This document shows, one piece after another, positions 20,973 to 21,257 of a stretch of 21,257 nt of DNA (position 1 is its first letter; each line of letters begins with the position of its first letter). The DNA is from Methylacidiphilum caldifontis. Lineage in GTDB: Bacteria; Verrucomicrobiota; Verrucomicrobiia; Methylacidiphilales; CAMAQI01. Below the pieces are notes generated by a model. That model worked only from the letters and a program-made list of their open reading frames with translations. It did not search any database and was not told the origin of the DNA. Made by a program: the position numbers and the translations under genes. The stretch lies in assembly GCA_945860255.1 (NCBI GenBank), contig CAMAQI010000024.1, forward strand, positions 1 through 21,257. The letters run 5' to 3'.

Positions 20973-21257
20973 AAACCGGCCTCTTTGATCAGTTTTCCGA
21001 TATCGGCACTAATCCGCGGAACGACGGTAGGATCTTGCCCATCATAATAGCCACGAATCACCCCTTGGGCATCGACTAAGATCAGTTTTCCGCTGTGCAT
21101 ATACTCTCCCTCTTCGGCGATGACCTCTTGCGGATTCTTTTCAACGGGCAATAAAAAGGTGTTCTTACAAAGAGCATGAATCGCTTGCTCAGGACCGGTC
21201 AAAAACCACCAACGATCTCCCCAAGCATCATACTTGTTCGCATACTCAGTTAAAACC
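20969..21257 (-). CDS. SCO1/SenC family copper chaperone, 5' part outside window
   Basis: C-terminal 95 residues of a SCO protein, a membrane-anchored thioredoxin-fold copper chaperone that loads the CuA centre of cytochrome c oxidase. The frame is open to the window edge, starting inside VLTEYANKYDAWGDRWWFLT. The conserved histidine that binds copper with the CxxxC pair is visible in YMHSGKLILVDAQGVIRGYY. The CxxxC motif itself lies upstream, outside the window. It ends RISADIGKLIKEAGL and overlaps the DUF420 gene by 4 bases (ATGA), so both belong to one operon, probably the tail of a cox gene cluster. Confidence 0.92.
   Translation of the reverse strand, partial: VLTEYANKYDAWGDRWWFLTGPEQAIHALCKNTFLLPVEKNPQEVIAEEGEYMHSGKLILVDAQGVIRGYYDGQDPTVVPRISADIGKLIKEAGL

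Overview
The window looks like an ordinary chromosomal stretch from a Gram-negative, aerobic, heterotrophic bacterium of mid-range GC (mid-40s to about 50 percent by eye). The evidence is an RND inner-membrane pump, a membrane-anchored peptidoglycan hydrolase, SCO and DUF420 proteins of the kind that sit beside cytochrome c oxidase genes, an acetate permease and a carotenoid enzyme. Protein style (bifunctional RibBA ending in MGHKL, a Pro-rich TPR protein, a stand-alone SecDF-head-like protein) is compatible with the Verrucomicrobiota/PVC group. That placement is only an impression; no rRNA or marker gene is present to prove it.

Layout. 1-1537: minus-strand DUF485-actP acetate transport operon, running off the left edge. 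1645-3298: an orphan hypothetical gene, then a two-gene minus operon (anchored glucosaminidase plus a small unknown protein). 3449-5884: a secreted or membrane TPR protein convergent with, and abutting, a CruF-type carotenoid gene. 6120-9167: an RND efflux permease with no adaptor gene beside it. 9256-10544: a SAM methyltransferase, then a Phd-type antitoxin whose PIN toxin partner has lost its middle. 10622-10695: tRNA-Gln(UUG). 11175-13066: divergent ribBA and a 2OG-Fe(II) oxygenase. 13350-17629: a five-gene minus run (Methyltransf_24 enzyme, SecDF-head-like secreted protein, coiled-coil membrane protein, unknown protein, GT39 glycosyltransferase) that may serve the cell envelope. 17688-20120: feoA-feoB ferrous iron uptake. 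20562-21257: DUF420 and SCO1, the tail of a probable cytochrome oxidase operon.

The least ordinary DNA lies between genes. Four intergenic stretches (about 5992-6100, 10741-11066, 13081-13322, 20158-20530) share degenerate pieces of the same dispersed repeats. Two of them, 10741-10986 and 20175-20375, are bounded by the same inverted motif (AGGCGTCAACTTAAG-like) and resemble decayed non-autonomous mobile elements. The other points of interest are the internally deleted PIN toxin next to an intact antitoxin, the palindromic operator and probable leaderless promoter of that antitoxin, and the stand-alone SecDF-P1-head-like protein. I found no clear new defence or metabolic system; most genes belong to recognisable families.
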